NCBI RefSeq assembly: GCF_025717005.1
Contig: NZ_JAOVZU010000005.1
Coordinates: forward strand, 62,001-126,000
Origin: Actinotalea endophytica
GTDB lineage: Bacteria > Actinomycetota > Actinomycetes > Actinomycetales > Cellulomonadaceae
Reading direction: 5' to 3'
Length of the DNA: 64,000 bases
A program made the position numbers and the translations under genes. Below are positions 50,367 to 59,194 of the stretch, piece after piece; position 1 is the stretch's first letter, and each line of letters opens with the position of its first letter. The notes under the pieces were generated by a model. That model ran no database searches, was not told where the DNA came from, and saw only the letters and a list, made by a program, of their open reading frames with translations.

Positions 50367-50561
50367 ATGCTGGCCAACCTGCGGGGATACGAGTGGCTCG
50401 TCATCCTGCTCATCGTCCTCATCCTGTTCGGCGCCTCGCGGCTGCCCGGACTCGCGCGCAGCATGGGAAAGTCGGCCCGGATCTTCAAGGACGAGGTCAC
50501 CGGCAAGGGCAGCGCGGACGACGGGGACGACTCCGACGACGGTGAGCAGCCCAAGGCCTGA
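50367..50561 (+). CDS. tatA: twin-arginine translocase subunit TatA
   Basis: 64 residues. One transmembrane helix (EWLVILLIVLILFGASRLP), the FG hinge, the amphipathic helix LARSMGKSARIFKDEV and an acidic tail. ATG 50367 follows AAAGGG; upstream in-frame starts from 50310 would add a basic head not seen in TatA. A -10-like TACCAT lies at 50336-50341. tatC begins inside its end. Confidence 0.95.
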   Translation: MLANLRGYEWLVILLIVLILFGASRLPGLARSMGKSARIFKDEVTGKGSADDGDDSDDGEQPKA

Positions 50562-51357
50562 GGGAGCGCCCGCTCGCCGGCCACAGCGTCGCGCTCCGCG
50601 TGACCCCGAGCGGCGCATGCCTCTCATGGATCACGTACGCGAGCTGCGCAACCGCGCTCTTCTCGCGGCGGCCGGCCTGCTCGTCGGCGCGGTCGTCGGG
50701 TGGATCCTCTACCCGCCGCTCTTCGCAGCGCTGCAGCGCCCCGTCGTGGAGCTCGCCGACGAGCGTGGGTCGGAGGTGCTGCTGAACTTCCCCGGCATCG
50801 GTGCGCCCTTGGACGTGCAGCTGAAGGTCGCCCTCTTCGCGGGTGCGATCCTGTCCAGCCCGTGGTGGATCTACCAGCTCTGGGCGTTCGTCACTCCCGG
50901 GCTGACGAAGACCGAGCGACGGTACACGCTCGGTTTCGTCGGGGCGGCGGTGCCGTTGTTCCTGCTCGGTGCCGGGGTCGCCTGGGTCCTCATGCCGAAG
51001 GCCGTCGCGATCCTCACCGGATTCACGCCGACCGGCGCCGGGAACATCATCTCGGCGACCGACTACCTCGAGTTCGTCATGCGCATGGTCCTCGCGTTCG
51101 GCGTCGCCTTCCTGCTCCCGGTGCTCATGGTCGGGCTGACCGCGGCAGGGGTGGTCCGGGCCCGCACGTGGCTCGCCGGATGGCGCTGGGCGGTGCTGCT
51201 GTCCGCCGTGTTCGCCGCGATCGCCACGCCGACCGGTGACGCCCTCACCATGCTGACCCTCACCGTGCCGATGGTCGCGCTCTACTTCCTCGCGATCGGG
51301 ATCGGAGCGCTCTTCGACCGCCGCCGCGCCCGGCGGATCGCCGCGGAGCCGGCGTGA
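50542..51357 (+). CDS. tatC: twin-arginine translocase subunit TatC
   Basis: 271 residues from GTG 50542, which overlaps tatA by 20 bases; ATG 50617 just before the conserved MPLMDHVRELRNR is the alternative. Six transmembrane helices. The signal-peptide binding Glu lies in DHVRELRNR, and PWWIYQLWAFVTPGLTKTERR is the diagnostic loop. It is the receptor for folded proteins with RR signal peptides. Confidence 0.95.
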   Translation: MSSPRPEGAPARRPQRRAPRDPERRMPLMDHVRELRNRALLAAAGLLVGAVVGWILYPPLFAALQRPVVELADERGSEVLLNFPGIGAPLDVQLKVALFAGAILSSPWWIYQLWAFVTPGLTKTERRYTLGFVGAAVPLFLLGAGVAWVLMPKAVAILTGFTPTGAGNIISATDYLEFVMRMVLAFGVAFLLPVLMVGLTAAGVVRARTWLAGWRWAVLLSAVFAAIATPTGDALTMLTLTVPMVALYFLAIGIGALFDRRRARRIAAEPA

Positions 51358-52271
51358 GCGGCGCCCGGCTCGGCGTCGTGGTGAACCCCACGGCCGGCCA
51401 CGGCCGAGGAGCCCGCCGCGGTGGCGACCTGCTGGCCGAGCTCGCCAAGCGGGGTCACGACCCGATCGACCTGACGGCGGAGAACATCGACCTGGCGCAG
51501 CGGCAGGCGCGCCAGGCGGTCGTCGACGGCCTGGACGCCCTGGTCGTCGTGGGCGGGGACGGCATGGTGCACCTCGGCGCGAACGTGGTCGCCGGCACGG
51601 ATCTCCCGCTCGGTGTCGTCGCCGCCGGGAGCGGCAACGACGTCGCGCGCGCCGCACGTCTGCCGTTGCACGACGTCGGTGCGTCGATCCGGCGGATCGA
51701 GCAGGGCCTCGAGAACGGTGGGCGACCCGTCGACGCGGTACGCACCGGCGCGCCGGGCTACGAGGCGACCCGGTGGTACCTCGCGGTGCTCTCGGCCGGG
51801 CTCGACGCCGCGGTGAACGAGCGGGCGAACCAGCTCACCTGGCCGCGGGGCACGACCCGCTACGTCCGGGCGCTGGTCGCCGAGCTGACGAGGTTCCGGC
51901 CGTACGGGCTGCGGATCACGCTCGACGGTGAGGTCTGGGAGCAGTCGGTCACCCTGGTCGCGGTCGCGAACACCCGGTCGTTCGGTGGCGGGATGAACAT
52001 CGCGCCGGACGCGACCTGGGACGACGGGCTGCTCGACGTGGTGATCGCCGGACCGCTCAGCCGCTCGGGTGTGCTCGGGCTCTTCCCGAAGGTGTACCCG
52101 GGCACGCACGTGAACCATCCGGCGTGCACCGTGGTCCGAGCGCGCAGCGTGCTCCTCGAACCGTCGCACGCCGGACCGCTGCCCCCGGCCGGGTACGCCG
52201 ACGGCGAGCGGATCGGCCCGCTGCCGCTGGCCGCCGAGGTGGTGCCCGGAGCGGTCCGCCTGCTCGCCTAG
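51354..52271 (+). CDS. diacylglycerol/lipid kinase
   Basis: 305 residues with the DAGK catalytic domain: LGVVVNPTAGHGRG, VVVGGDGMVHLGANVV and VVAAGSGNDVARAARLP, followed by the beta-rich second domain (SFGGGMNIAPDATWDDGLLDVV). The usual GGDGT reads GGDGM here, a tolerated change. It phosphorylates diacylglycerol or a related lipid at the membrane. GTGA overlap with tatC. Confidence 0.88.
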   Translation: MSGARLGVVVNPTAGHGRGARRGGDLLAELAKRGHDPIDLTAENIDLAQRQARQAVVDGLDALVVVGGDGMVHLGANVVAGTDLPLGVVAAGSGNDVARAARLPLHDVGASIRRIEQGLENGGRPVDAVRTGAPGYEATRWYLAVLSAGLDAAVNERANQLTWPRGTTRYVRALVAELTRFRPYGLRITLDGEVWEQSVTLVAVANTRSFGGGMNIAPDATWDDGLLDVVIAGPLSRSGVLGLFPKVYPGTHVNHPACTVVRARSVLLEPSHAGPLPPAGYADGERIGPLPLAAEVVPGAVRLLA

Positions 52272-52274
52272 GCT
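52269..52274 (+). promoter_or_regulatory. leaderless-type -10 box of helY
   Basis: TAGGCT overlaps the end of the lipid kinase gene and ends 6 nt before ATG 52281. Confidence 0.45.
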
Positions 52275-52280
52275 GAGGCC

Positions 52281-55037
52281 ATGTCCTCCCCGGCCGAGCG
52301 GTACGCCGCGGCCCGTGCCAGGGCCCAGGTCGCGCGGAGCGAGCTCGGTGCCTTCCTGCGTGACCTGCCGTTCGAGGCCGACCCGTTCCAGGTCGAGGCG
52401 TGCCGGGCGCTGGAGGCCGGCCGCGGCGTCCTCGTCGCGGCCCCGACCGGCGCCGGCAAGACGGTCGTGGCGGAGTTCGCGGTGCACCTGGCCCTGCACC
52501 AGGGCGTCAAGGTGTTCTACACGACCCCGATCAAGGCGCTCAGCAACCAGAAGTACCACGACCTGGTCGCCGAGCACGGCAGCGACCGGGTGGGCCTGCT
52601 CACCGGTGACACGACCGTGAACGGTGAGGCGCCGGTGGTCGTGATGACCACCGAGGTGCTCCGGAACATGCTCTACGCGGGGTCACGCACGCTCGACGAC
52701 CTCGGCTTCGTGATCATGGACGAGGTGCACTACCTCGCGGACCGGTTCCGGGGCCCGGTGTGGGAGGAGGTCATCCTGCACCTGCCGCAGCGGGTCCAGA
52801 TCGTCTCCCTCTCGGCGACGGTGTCGAACGCCGAGGAGCTCGGCGACTGGCTCAGCGAGGTGCGTGGCGACACCTCCGTGGTGGTCAGCGAGATACGTCC
52901 GGTGCCCCTGTGGCAGCACGTCCTGACGGCGGACGGCATGTTCGACCTCTACGCCGGCGAGGTGGACGCGACCGATCCGGGGGTCGACCCGCCGATCAAC
53001 CCCGACCTGCTGGTCGCGCTGCGCCGCAGCGCACGCTCGGCACCCCAGCCGTGGCGTGAGCACCGGAAGGGACGCGGCGGGCGGCCACCCGCGGCCCGCC
53101 GCGGCGTCCCACGCGCCGCCGTCGTCGACGTGCTGGACCGCAACGCACTGCTCCCCGCGATCTTCTTCGTGTTCTCCCGGGCCGGGTGCGACGCGGCGGT
53201 CGCGCAGTGCCTGCGTACCGGGATGCGCCTGACGTCCGCGGCCGAACAGGCCGCGATCCACGCCCTGGTCACCGAACGTGCCGCCGCGATCCCGGCCGGC
53301 GACCTCGGCGTGCTCGGCTTCTGGGAGTGGGCACAGGGCCTCGAGCGCGGCATCGCCGCGCACCATGCGGGTCTGCTCCCGGTGTTCAAGGAGACCGTCG
53401 AGGAGCTCTTCTCGCTCGGCCTGGTGAAGGTGGTGTTCGCGACCGAGACGCTGGCGCTCGGCATCAACATGCCGGCCCGCAGCGTCGTGCTCGACACCCT
53501 GACGAAGTGGGACGGCTCCGCCCACGCGGACCTCACCCCGGGGGAGTACACACAGCTGACCGGGCGCGCCGGCCGCCGGGGGATCGACGTCGAGGGCCAC
53601 GCGGTCGTCGTCGAGCACGGTCACCTCGACCCGGTCGCCCTGGCCGGCCTTGCCTCACGGCGTACCTACCCGCTGCGCTCGAGCTTCCGGCCCACCTACA
53701 ACATGGCCGTCAACCTGGTGTCGCAGGTGGGCCGGGAGCGCGCCCGGGAGGTCCTCGAACAGAGCTTCGCCCAGTTCCAGGCCGACCGTGCCGTCGTGGG
53801 ACTGGCGCGCCAGGCCCGTGCCCACGCCGAGGCGCTGGACGGGTATGCCTCGGCCATGACGTGCCACCTCGGCGACTTCGCGGAGTACGCCGCCCTGCGC
53901 CGGTCGCTGACCCAGCGCGAGCAGGACCTGAACCGGGACGCCCAGCGTCGTCGCCGCGCCGCCGCTCGCGCCGAGCTCGCGGGGCTGAGCCGCGGCGACG
54001 TGCTGGAGATCCCCGGGGGGCGACGCGCTGGCCACGCAGTCGTCCTCGACCCGGGCGCCGACGGCCTCGACGGGCCTGAGCCCGTCGTGCTGACCCTGGA
54101 CAAGAAGGTCCGCACGCTGCGCGCCCCCGACCTCGCCCGCGGGGCGCACACGGTGGCCAGGATGCGGGTGCCGAAGAACTTCCAGCCGCGCAACGCACGC
54201 GCGAGGGCGGACCTCGCCTCGGCCCTTCGCGCCGCGCTGGCCGACCCGGCGCAGCGCACCGGGCCCACGACGCCGGCGCCGAAGATCCGCTCCGCCGCCG
54301 CCGACGACGCGACCATCGCCGAGCTGAGGCGACGCCTGCGCGCCCATCCCTGCCACGGCTGCTCCGACCGCGAGGACCACGCGCGCTGGGCCGAGCGGCA
54401 CCACCGCCTCTCCCAGGAGCACGCCGCCCTCGTCCGACGCATCGAGGCGCGGACGAGCTCGATCGCGCGCGTGTTCGACACGGTGTGCGACGTGCTGACC
54501 ACCACCGGGTACCTCACACCCGAGTCGACGGTGACCCCGGCGGGGCAGACCCTCCGGCGGCTCTACGCCGAGAACGACCTCCTGGTGGCCGAGTGCCTGC
54601 GCGGCGGTGCCTGGGACGGGTTGGACCCGGCCGGGCTCGCGGCGGTCGTCGCGGCGGTCGTCTTCGAGGCGCGTCGCGAGGAGGGCGGTGAGCCTGCGCA
54701 GGTGCCGGGCGGTGCGCGTCTGGCGGCCGCCGTCGAGGCGACCGTGCGGGTGTGGTCGCGGCTCGACGACCTCGAGCAGTCGGTCGGGCTGTCGTCGACG
54801 AGACGGCTCGACCTCGGGCTCGTCGGACCCATGCACCGCTGGGCCTCCGGCAAGGGCCTCGGGCCGGTGCTCGCGGGCACCGAGCTCGCCGCGGGCGACT
54901 TCGTCCGCTGGGCCAAGCAGGTGCTCGACCTGCTCGACCAGGTCGCCCAGGCCACGCGTGACGAGCGCACACGAGCCACCGCCCGCGCCGCCACCGAGCG
55001 CGTCCGGCGCGGCGTCGTGGCCTACAGCTCGGTCTGA
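52281..55037 (+). CDS. helY: Ski2/Mtr4-like DEAD-box RNA helicase
   Basis: 918 residues. RecA-like domain 1: Q-type DPFQVEACRALEAGRG, Walker A APTGAGKT (Lys60), DEVH box at 147-150 and SATVSNAEELGDW. RecA-like domain 2: AAHHAGLLPVFKETVEELF, FATETLALGINMPARSVV and QLTGRAGRRGID. C-terminal winged-helix/DSHCT-type region with CHGCSDREDHARWAERH. It belongs to the HelY family found beside tatAC in actinobacteria; the RNA-processing role comes from the family. Confidence 0.93.
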   Translation: MSSPAERYAAARARAQVARSELGAFLRDLPFEADPFQVEACRALEAGRGVLVAAPTGAGKTVVAEFAVHLALHQGVKVFYTTPIKALSNQKYHDLVAEHGSDRVGLLTGDTTVNGEAPVVVMTTEVLRNMLYAGSRTLDDLGFVIMDEVHYLADRFRGPVWEEVILHLPQRVQIVSLSATVSNAEELGDWLSEVRGDTSVVVSEIRPVPLWQHVLTADGMFDLYAGEVDATDPGVDPPINPDLLVALRRSARSAPQPWREHRKGRGGRPPAARRGVPRAAVVDVLDRNALLPAIFFVFSRAGCDAAVAQCLRTGMRLTSAAEQAAIHALVTERAAAIPAGDLGVLGFWEWAQGLERGIAAHHAGLLPVFKETVEELFSLGLVKVVFATETLALGINMPARSVVLDTLTKWDGSAHADLTPGEYTQLTGRAGRRGIDVEGHAVVVEHGHLDPVALAGLASRRTYPLRSSFRPTYNMAVNLVSQVGRERAREVLEQSFAQFQADRAVVGLARQARAHAEALDGYASAMTCHLGDFAEYAALRRSLTQREQDLNRDAQRRRRAAARAELAGLSRGDVLEIPGGRRAGHAVVLDPGADGLDGPEPVVLTLDKKVRTLRAPDLARGAHTVARMRVPKNFQPRNARARADLASALRAALADPAQRTGPTTPAPKIRSAAADDATIAELRRRLRAHPCHGCSDREDHARWAERHHRLSQEHAALVRRIEARTSSIARVFDTVCDVLTTTGYLTPESTVTPAGQTLRRLYAENDLLVAECLRGGAWDGLDPAGLAAVVAAVVFEARREEGGEPAQVPGGARLAAAVEATVRVWSRLDDLEQSVGLSSTRRLDLGLVGPMHRWASGKGLGPVLAGTELAAGDFVRWAKQVLDLLDQVAQATRDERTRATARAATERVRRGVVAYSSV

Positions 55038-55076
55038 TCGAGCCCGGACCCGCGAGCGCGAGCACGGTTGGAGCGC

Positions 55077-55082
55077 TAGCGT
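55077..55082 (+). promoter_or_regulatory. leaderless-type -10 box of the amidohydrolase
   Basis: TAGCGT ends 7 nt before GTG 55090. Confidence 0.45.
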
Positions 55083-55089
55083 GCGACCC

Positions 55090-56634
55090 GTGACGGCCAC
55101 CCTCTACCGACGCGGGGTCGTGCACTCCGCGGCCGACCCGTTCGCCGAGGCACTGCTCGTCGCCGGCGGAGTCGTCGCCTGGCTCGGCCCGGACGAGGCC
55201 GCGGATCGGGTCGCGGCCGAGGCGGACGAGGTCGTGGACCTCGACGGCGCACTCGTCACTCCGGCCTTCGTCAGCAGCCACGCGCACCTCGCCCTGGCCG
55301 GTGTGGGCGCGGTCGACGTGACCGGGCTGCACGGCGAGGCGGTGCTCGATGCGCTCGCCCCCGTGGACGGGCCGGCCGTCGTGGGCCACGGCTGGCAGAG
55401 CCCGCCGGACGACGCCGATCTCGGCTTCGGGGCCGAACAGCTCGACCGCGCGGTCGGCGGCCGCCCGGTCCTGCTGCTCACCGACGACGTGACGGCCGGG
55501 CTCGCCGGTCCCGGTCAGGTGTCGGCGGACGGCTGGGGGACGCTGCGCGGTGACGCGCTCCTGGGGGCCGTCGCGGCCCTTCTCGCGGCCGTTCCGGACG
55601 CTCCGGAGCGCGGTCTCGCCGCAGCCGCGCGGGCCGGGGTCGTCGCGGTCCACGAGCACTCGCTCCCTGAGGTCGGCAGCCGAGCGGACCTCGCGAAGCT
55701 CATCGCCGCGACCGCCGACGACGACTCCGGAGCGCCCCTGGTCGTCGGATACCGGGCGGAGCTGTGCGAGACGACCGACGACGCTCGCGCGATCCGCGCA
55801 GAGATCCCCGGGCTCACCGGCATCGGCGGCGATCTCGCGGTGGACGGCACGATCGCGTCGTGGGGCGCCGTGCTGCGTCAGCCGTACGCCGACGCACCGC
55901 AGGAGCGGGGCACACTCCTGCTGTCGGCCGAGCGGATCGCCAACCACGTCGCGTCGACCACGCGAGCGGGCCTGCAGGCCGGGTTCCGCGCGCACGGTGA
56001 CGCCGCGCTCGACGAGCTCCTCCTCGGCTTCCGCGCTGCGGGGGACGTCGAAGGCGTCGCCGCGCTGCACGCCGCGGGGCACCGCATCGACGGGCTCGAG
56101 CTCGTCGACGCGCCCGCCTTGGCCACGCTCGTGCTCCTCGGGATCCGCGCAACCGTCGCGCCCGCCGCGGCTCTCGCGAAGGGTTCGGTCACCGCCCGGC
56201 GCCTGGGCGCCCTGAGGGCGGGCGGACTCCTGCCCCTCGCGGACCTGGCCGGCGCCGGGGTACCGCTCGGGCTGGCGTCCGCTCCCGGTCGGTTCGACCC
56301 CTGGGGCGCGGTCCGCGCCGCCGTGCTGCACCCCGAGGCCGAGCAGCGGATATCGGCCCGTGCCGCGTTCCGCGCGCACACCCGCGGCGGCTGGCGTCTG
56401 GCCGGCCTGGACGGCGCAGGCGCGGGCGAGATCCGGGTCGGAGCTCCGGCCCACCTCGCGATGTGGCGTGCGGACCGCCTCGTGGTGCAGGCACCCGACG
56501 GACGCCTCGCGGCGTGGAGCACGGATCCGCGCGCGGGGACACCGCTGCTGCCGGAGCTGGGCCCGGACATCCCCGACCCGGTGTGCGTCCGAACCCTGCG
56601 CGCGGGCCACGTGATCCACGACACACTCGCCTGA
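55090..56634 (+). CDS. amidohydrolase family protein (YtcJ-like)
   Basis: 514 residues from GTG 55090. Follows the amidohydrolase-3 layout: a beta-sandwich start (VTATLYRRGVVHSAADPFAE), metal site FVSSHAHLALAG, internal VAVHEHSLPEVGS, GGDLAVDGTIASWGAVLRQPY, FRAHGDAALDELL, and a C-terminal sandwich return (VGAPAHLAMWRADRLVVQ). The first motif has Ser-His-Ala-His where Asp/Asn-x-H-x-H variants are commonest. Substrate unknown. It stands alone between helY and lnt. Confidence 0.8.
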   Translation: MTATLYRRGVVHSAADPFAEALLVAGGVVAWLGPDEAADRVAAEADEVVDLDGALVTPAFVSSHAHLALAGVGAVDVTGLHGEAVLDALAPVDGPAVVGHGWQSPPDDADLGFGAEQLDRAVGGRPVLLLTDDVTAGLAGPGQVSADGWGTLRGDALLGAVAALLAAVPDAPERGLAAAARAGVVAVHEHSLPEVGSRADLAKLIAATADDDSGAPLVVGYRAELCETTDDARAIRAEIPGLTGIGGDLAVDGTIASWGAVLRQPYADAPQERGTLLLSAERIANHVASTTRAGLQAGFRAHGDAALDELLLGFRAAGDVEGVAALHAAGHRIDGLELVDAPALATLVLLGIRATVAPAAALAKGSVTARRLGALRAGGLLPLADLAGAGVPLGLASAPGRFDPWGAVRAAVLHPEAEQRISARAAFRAHTRGGWRLAGLDGAGAGEIRVGAPAHLAMWRADRLVVQAPDGRLAAWSTDPRAGTPLLPELGPDIPDPVCVRTLRAGHVIHDTLA

Positions 56635-56743
56635 GGCACAGAGCGACACGCCGCGCGACACGCCGGGGCCGGGTCATGATCACCCACACCGAAGTGACCC
56701 GCACTGACCTGCAGCAACGGCTCTGACCTGCGGCGACGCGGGC

Positions 56744-56771
56744 TTGACTGACGCCTGGGAACGAGTAGTTT
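56744..56771 (+). promoter_or_regulatory. vegetative promoter upstream of the structured RNA and lnt
   Basis: TTGACT (56744-56749) and TAGTTT (56766-56771) with a 16-bp spacer, one of the best -35 boxes in the window. Transcription would begin near 56779, about 150 nt before lnt. Confidence 0.55.
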
Positions 56772-56778
56772 CGCGATG

Positions 56779-56890
56779 TCCCACCGCCTGCACCCACCCG
56801 CCTGAGGTGCCGCTGCGGTGGCTCCGGCTTGGCCCGTGCGTTCAGTAGACAACGGACATGCGTCCGGTACGAAGGACGCACGGGCCAGTC
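56779..56890 (+). ncRNA. candidate structured RNA upstream of lnt
   Basis: Two nested stem systems. The first is CCACCGC (56781-56787) with GCGGTGG (56815-56821), enclosing GCACC (56790-56794) with GGTGC (56806-56810). The second is a perfect 11-bp stem GGCCCGTGCGT (56831-56841) with ACGCACGGGCC (56876-56886), enclosing CGGAC/GTCCG (56853-56866). A good promoter precedes it and no coding frame fits. It may be a leader element of lnt or a small RNA. I recognise no known class. Confidence 0.4.
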
Positions 56891-56917
56891 GGCGCCGGGG
56901 GAGGCCCTCACCTCACG

Positions 56918-56923
56918 TACGCT
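56918..56923 (+). promoter_or_regulatory. leaderless-type -10 box of lnt
   Basis: TACGCT ends 6 nt before GTG 56930. lnt may thus be read both leaderless and from the distal promoter at 56744. Confidence 0.45.
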
Positions 56924-56929
56924 GACCCG

Positions 56930-58474
56930 GTGCTGCTGCCTTCCCCCCGACGGCTGACGTCGCTCGTCCTCGCCGTCCTGGGTGGGATCGTCACCGACCT
57001 CGCCTTCCCCGGCGTGGGCTGGTGGCCACTCGCGCCCGTCGGGATCGCGCTGCTCCTGCTGGCGATGGGCCGCGACGGAGCGTGGTGGAACGCGCTCGTC
57101 GGCCTGGTGTGGGGCCTCGCGTTCTTCGGTCCGCACATCGCCTGGATCGACGGCGCCGTCGGCACGGTGCCGTGGCTCGCCCTGTGCGTCGCCGAGTCCT
57201 TGTTCGTCGCGGTGTTCGGCGCCGCGTGGACCTGGACGCGCCGCGGGGCGGTCATCGCCACCGCGGCACGGTGGCAGGTGCCGGCCGTGGCCGTGCTGTG
57301 GACCGGACTCGAGGAGGCGCGGTCCGTGCTGCCGTTCGGCGGCTTCCCGTGGGGCCGCCTGGCGTTCTCCCAGGCGGACTCACCGCTCGGCAGGCTCGCC
57401 TGGCTCGGGGGAGTCCCGCTGGTCACGGCGGTCGTCGTGGCGCTCGGAGCGCTGCTCGCGGTGGCGTTCGCCCGGGTGCGCCAGATCGAGATCGGTCTGG
57501 CGTCGGGCGCGCTGCTCGCGGCGTTCGCCCTGCTCACCGTCGGCATCCTCGTCCCGCTGGACAGCCAGGCCGAAGACGGCCGGCTCGAGGTCGGGGCGGT
57601 CCAGGGCGATGTGCCCGATCGGGGGCTCGCCTCGTTCGACCAGGCGCGCGAGGTGCTGGCGAACCACGCCCAGGGAAGCCTCGCGCTGCTGGACCAGGTC
57701 GATCCGGGCGAGCTCGACCTCGTGGTGTGGCCGGAGAACGGTGCCGACTTCGACCCGCGGACCGACCCGCAGACCGAGGCAGCGGTCAACGAGGTCACCT
57801 CGGCGCTCGACGCACCCCTGCTGCTCGGCACGCAGGAGTACCCGGACACCGGGGGCCGCTACAACCTCGCGATGCTGTGGGACCCCGAGCTCGGCCCCGT
57901 CGCGACGTACGCGAAGCAGCATCCCGCTCCGTTCGCGGAGTACATCCCGATGCGTTCGATCGCGCGGCTGTTCTCGGACGCGGTGGACCGGGTGAACACC
58001 GACATGCTGCCCGGCACGGGCGTCGGCCTGATCCCTGTGGACGTGCCGCGGCTGGGCCGCACGGTCGGCATCGGCGACGTGATCTGCTTCGAGGTCGCCT
58101 ATGACGACATCGTGCGCAAGGCGGTGACCGCCGGGGGAGAGGTCCTGGTGATCCAGACCAACAACGCGACCTTCGGTCGCACCGACGAGTCGACCCAGCA
58201 GCTCGCGATGTCGCGGCTGCGCGCGATCGAGCACGGCCGCGCGACCCTGCAGATCTCCACGGTGGGTGTCAGCGCCGTGATCGCGCCGAACGGGGTCGTC
58301 ACCCAGGAGACTGACCTGTTCACCGCGGCCCAGCTCGTCGCGTCGATGCCGTTGCGCAGCACCTTGACACCGGCGAGCAGGTTCGGCGACGAGATCTCGT
58401 GGGCGTTCCGAGCACTGGCTGTGGTCGTCACGCTCGCGGGGGTCGTCGGCGCCGTCGGGGCGCGGCGGCGCTGA
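56930..58474 (+). CDS. lnt: apolipoprotein N-acyltransferase
   Basis: 514 residues from GTG 56930. About seven to eight transmembrane helices surround an extracytoplasmic nitrilase-type domain with the full Glu-Lys-Cys triad: Glu269 (VVWPENGADF), Lys329 (TYAKQHPAPFAEYIP) and Cys386 (GDVICFEVAYDD). Later motifs QTNNATFGRTDESTQQL and RAIEHGRATLQISTVG are typical. Adds the third acyl chain to lipoproteins. In mycobacteria the homologous domain is part of Ppm1; no polyprenol-mannose synthase is fused or adjacent here. Confidence 0.94.
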   Translation: MLLPSPRRLTSLVLAVLGGIVTDLAFPGVGWWPLAPVGIALLLLAMGRDGAWWNALVGLVWGLAFFGPHIAWIDGAVGTVPWLALCVAESLFVAVFGAAWTWTRRGAVIATAARWQVPAVAVLWTGLEEARSVLPFGGFPWGRLAFSQADSPLGRLAWLGGVPLVTAVVVALGALLAVAFARVRQIEIGLASGALLAAFALLTVGILVPLDSQAEDGRLEVGAVQGDVPDRGLASFDQAREVLANHAQGSLALLDQVDPGELDLVVWPENGADFDPRTDPQTEAAVNEVTSALDAPLLLGTQEYPDTGGRYNLAMLWDPELGPVATYAKQHPAPFAEYIPMRSIARLFSDAVDRVNTDMLPGTGVGLIPVDVPRLGRTVGIGDVICFEVAYDDIVRKAVTAGGEVLVIQTNNATFGRTDESTQQLAMSRLRAIEHGRATLQISTVGVSAVIAPNGVVTQETDLFTAAQLVASMPLRSTLTPASRFGDEISWAFRALAVVVTLAGVVGAVGARRR

Positions 58475-58496
58475 CCCTGCTTCCGCCCGAGCACGC

Positions 58497-58530
58497 CACG
58501 AGGCCCCCGGTTCGGACCGGGGGCCTCGTG
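58497..58530. terminator. bidirectional terminator between lnt and rbpA
   Basis: Perfect 15-bp stem CACGAGGCCCCCGGT / ACCGGGGGCCTCGTG with a TCGG loop, between convergent genes. Confidence 0.9.
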
Positions 58531-58538
58531 CGATCGAG

Positions 58539-58883
58539 TCAGGCGGAGCGACGCAGCTTGCCTGCGCGCAGCAGCTCCAGGCGCTCGGCGAGGAGCTCCT
58601 CGAGCTCACCGACCGTCCGGCGTTCCAGCAGCATGTCCCAGTGGGTGCGCGGCGGCTTGCCGGACTTGGCCTCGGGCTTGCTGGCGTCGCGCAGCAGGGC
58701 CTCGGCCCCACAACGACACTCCCAGACGACCGGGATGTCGGCTTCCGCCGAGAAGGGCAGCACGATCGTGTGCCCGTTCGGGCAGTCGTAACGCGCCTCG
58801 AGACGAGGAGCAAGCTCGACACCCTGGTCGCTCTCCAGGCTCTTGGCGCCGATGCTCATTCCGCGTAGCGATCGATCGGCCAT
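58539..58883 (-). CDS. rbpA: RNA polymerase-binding protein RbpA
   Basis: 114 residues from ATG at 58883 (SD GGAGGTG). Stabilises the housekeeping sigma factor on RNA polymerase and aids open complex formation. The N-terminal tail has ADRSLRGMSIGAKSLESD. The core has zinc-type cysteines in YDCPNGHTIVLPF and WECRCGAEALL. The C-terminal sigma-interacting domain reads RTHWDMLLERRTVGELEELL. Longer in-frame starts to 59009 lack support. A sigma-R-like promoter lies about 50 bp upstream. Confidence 0.95.
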   Translation of the reverse strand: MADRSLRGMSIGAKSLESDQGVELAPRLEARYDCPNGHTIVLPFSAEADIPVVWECRCGAEALLRDASKPEAKSGKPPRTHWDMLLERRTVGELEELLAERLELLRAGKLRRSA

Positions 58884-58930
58884 GGCGACACCTCCGTTCA
58901 GGGCGTGGGGGGCGGGCGCGCCCCGCACAC

Positions 58931-58960
58931 GTTCAACGCCCCACTCAGCGACGCTGTTCC
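58931..58960 (-). promoter_or_regulatory. sigma-R-like promoter of rbpA
   Basis: Minus-strand GGAAC (58960-58956), 18-nt spacer, GTT (58937-58935). This matches the GGAAT-N18/19-GTT pattern of the thiol-oxidative-stress sigma factor SigR, which is known to drive rbpA in Streptomyces. Confidence 0.6.
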
Positions 58961-59194
58961 GCGCGGGGTGTGGCGATTCGGTGAACACCCGCTCTACGAC
59001 GACCACCACGGTCCTCCGGGTCCGCTACGCCCGCAACCGCTGGCGTGCCCTCGTCACCGGATCTGCACGAGACCCCTCCCGGGGGGCCGCAGGGCCCGGG
59101 GGAGCGGACCGGGGCGCGCGGGCCACGGGCGCCTGAGGCGTCCCGCTCAGGCCGATCGACCCTCGCCGCGCACGGGACGCCCGGAGACGTGCGC
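58961..59194. other. non-coding stretch upstream of rbpA with overlapping inverted repeats
   Basis: No frame here has a plausible start, SD or conserved protein. The right part contains mutually exclusive stems: GCCTGAG/CTCAGGC (59131-59137, 59146-59152), GGCGTCCCG/CGGGACGCC (59137-59145, 59174-59182) and GCGCACG/CGTGCGC (59169-59175, 59189-59195). The last runs into the following terminator. Confidence 0.5.

Noticed and set aside
51540-51570. GGDGM instead of GGDGT in the lipid kinase as loss of function
   Set aside because: All other family motifs are present and this position tolerates change. Nothing else suggests decay.
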